From Isotricha intestinalis (lineage: Eukaryota; Ciliophora; Litostomatea; Vestibuliferida; Isotrichidae), in NCBI GenBank assembly GCA_023807065.1, contig JAJJLU010004249.1, forward strand, positions 1-16,042: a stretch of DNA of 16,042 nucleotides, written 5' to 3'. Position numbers and translations under genes: made by a program. The notes beneath the pieces are model-generated. The model did no database searches. It was not told the DNA's origin and was given only the letters and a program-made list of their open reading frames with translations. Every line of letters begins with the position of its first letter. Positions within the stretch are counted from its first letter, which is position 1. This document shows positions 15,677 to 16,042 of this stretch, piece after piece.

Positions 15677-16042
15677 TCAACTATTATTTCCTTTATCACT
15701 TCTATTTCCACTATCTCCATCTCCGTCTCCTTTACTGTCATTATTATCATCTTTATCATCATCTCCACTATCTTCATTTATTGTACTATAAGATCCAGCT
15801 CTTCATTGATAATTGTCTTTTTATATCATATTGTGTAGAAGCATAAATTGCACTATTTTTACCATCACAAGAATTATCACCATCACATGTAGCAGCCCTT
15901 GAATCATCATAAGTACAACCTAATGCTGTACATTCTTCTTTATTATCCGAATGATCTGAACAAGTTGCAACACAAGCATCCTCAGACAAAGAACATCCCA
16001 CTAAATCTGTATAATCAGTTCCTCCTTTAGTAGTACATTTAG
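15677..16042 (-). CDS. Cys-rich repeat protein, 3' part (probable secreted or surface protein; intron or frameshift near the end)
   Basis: The minus-strand frame is open from the right edge, so the gene is cut at its 5' end; the GTG at 15999-16001 is internal. It has eight Cys in two related units, GCSLSEDACVATC and GCTYDDSRAATC, spaced as in Cys-repeat surface proteins of ciliates and other protists. The frame ends at a TAG (15786-15788) after an uncharacteristic tail. The next frame, from about 15798 down to a TGA at 15677-15679, encodes an acidic Gly/Asp/Ser stretch (INEDSGDDDKDDNNDS and on) that clearly looks coding. A GT-AG intron at 15862-15799 (64 nt, AT-richer than its flanks) would join the two in phase; a 1-nt indel would too. 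Codons are visibly GC-richer than in neighbouring genes. The function is unknown. Confidence 0.5.

Noticed and set aside
15999..16001. GTG as the start codon of the Cys-rich gene
   Set aside because: GTG starts are not expected in nuclear genes. The same frame continues upstream with another Cys (KCTTKGG) to the window edge, so the gene is simply cut.
15635..16042. TGA read as tryptophan throughout this genome
   Set aside because: It would explain the Cys-rich gene tail neatly. However, the large neighbouring genes use only TGG for Trp and contain no in-frame TGA, which would be very unlikely under that code in such A/T-rich DNA.

Overview
The window looks like nuclear DNA from a very AT-rich protist. 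By eye the coding DNA is well under 20% GC and the intergenic DNA is close to pure A/T. The genes are compact, mostly without visible introns, and packed on both strands with gaps of about 70-430 bp. All eight gene ends that can be seen in full are TAA. The longest frame (1787 codons) has eight Trp codons, all TGG, and no in-frame TGA, TAG or TAA, so the standard code fits. Several families recall ciliated protists: a TmcB/TmcC-type membrane protein with a PAS-like domain, a protein pairing a ubiquitin-like N-terminus with a degenerate EF-hand C-terminus, a Cys-repeat surface protein, and Asn-rich tracts. A ciliate lineage that keeps the standard code, such as the litostome or rumen ciliates, is my best guess. 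Other AT-rich protists or anaerobic fungi are not excluded.

Layout, left to right. Positions 1-135 hold an unexplained patch with locally high GC at the window edge. At 220-948 (-) and 1070-1846 (+) lie two short Lys/Asn-rich hypothetical proteins, transcribed divergently. At 1920-3878 (+) is a 652-aa protein with a ubiquitin-like N-terminus, a poly-Asn middle and an EF-hand-like C-terminus. Converging on it at 4019-5428 (-) is a 469-aa basic protein of unknown function. At 5667-11030 (-) is the dominant gene, a 1787-aa polytopic TmcB-like protein with a PAS-like domain. Only 100 bp away and divergent from it at 11131-12591 (+) is a MATE-family transporter.

At 12929-14050 (-) and 14139-15248 (-) lies a tandem pair of 10-TM drug/metabolite-transporter-like paralogues. 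The downstream copy carries one in-frame TAA but otherwise aligns without gaps to the intact copy. At the right edge (about 15677-16042, -) is the 3' part of a Cys-rich, probably secreted or surface protein, whose frame must be switched by an intron or a frameshift.

Overall this is a membrane-rich neighbourhood: one putative sensor, one antiporter, two DMT-like proteins and one surface protein, next to cytoskeletal-type low-complexity proteins. Nothing shows that they act in one pathway. I see no mobile element, CRISPR array, tRNA or rRNA. The points most worth following up are the stop-interrupted paralogue, the large PAS/TmcB protein with its two-lobed C-terminal half, and the frame switch in the Cys-rich gene.
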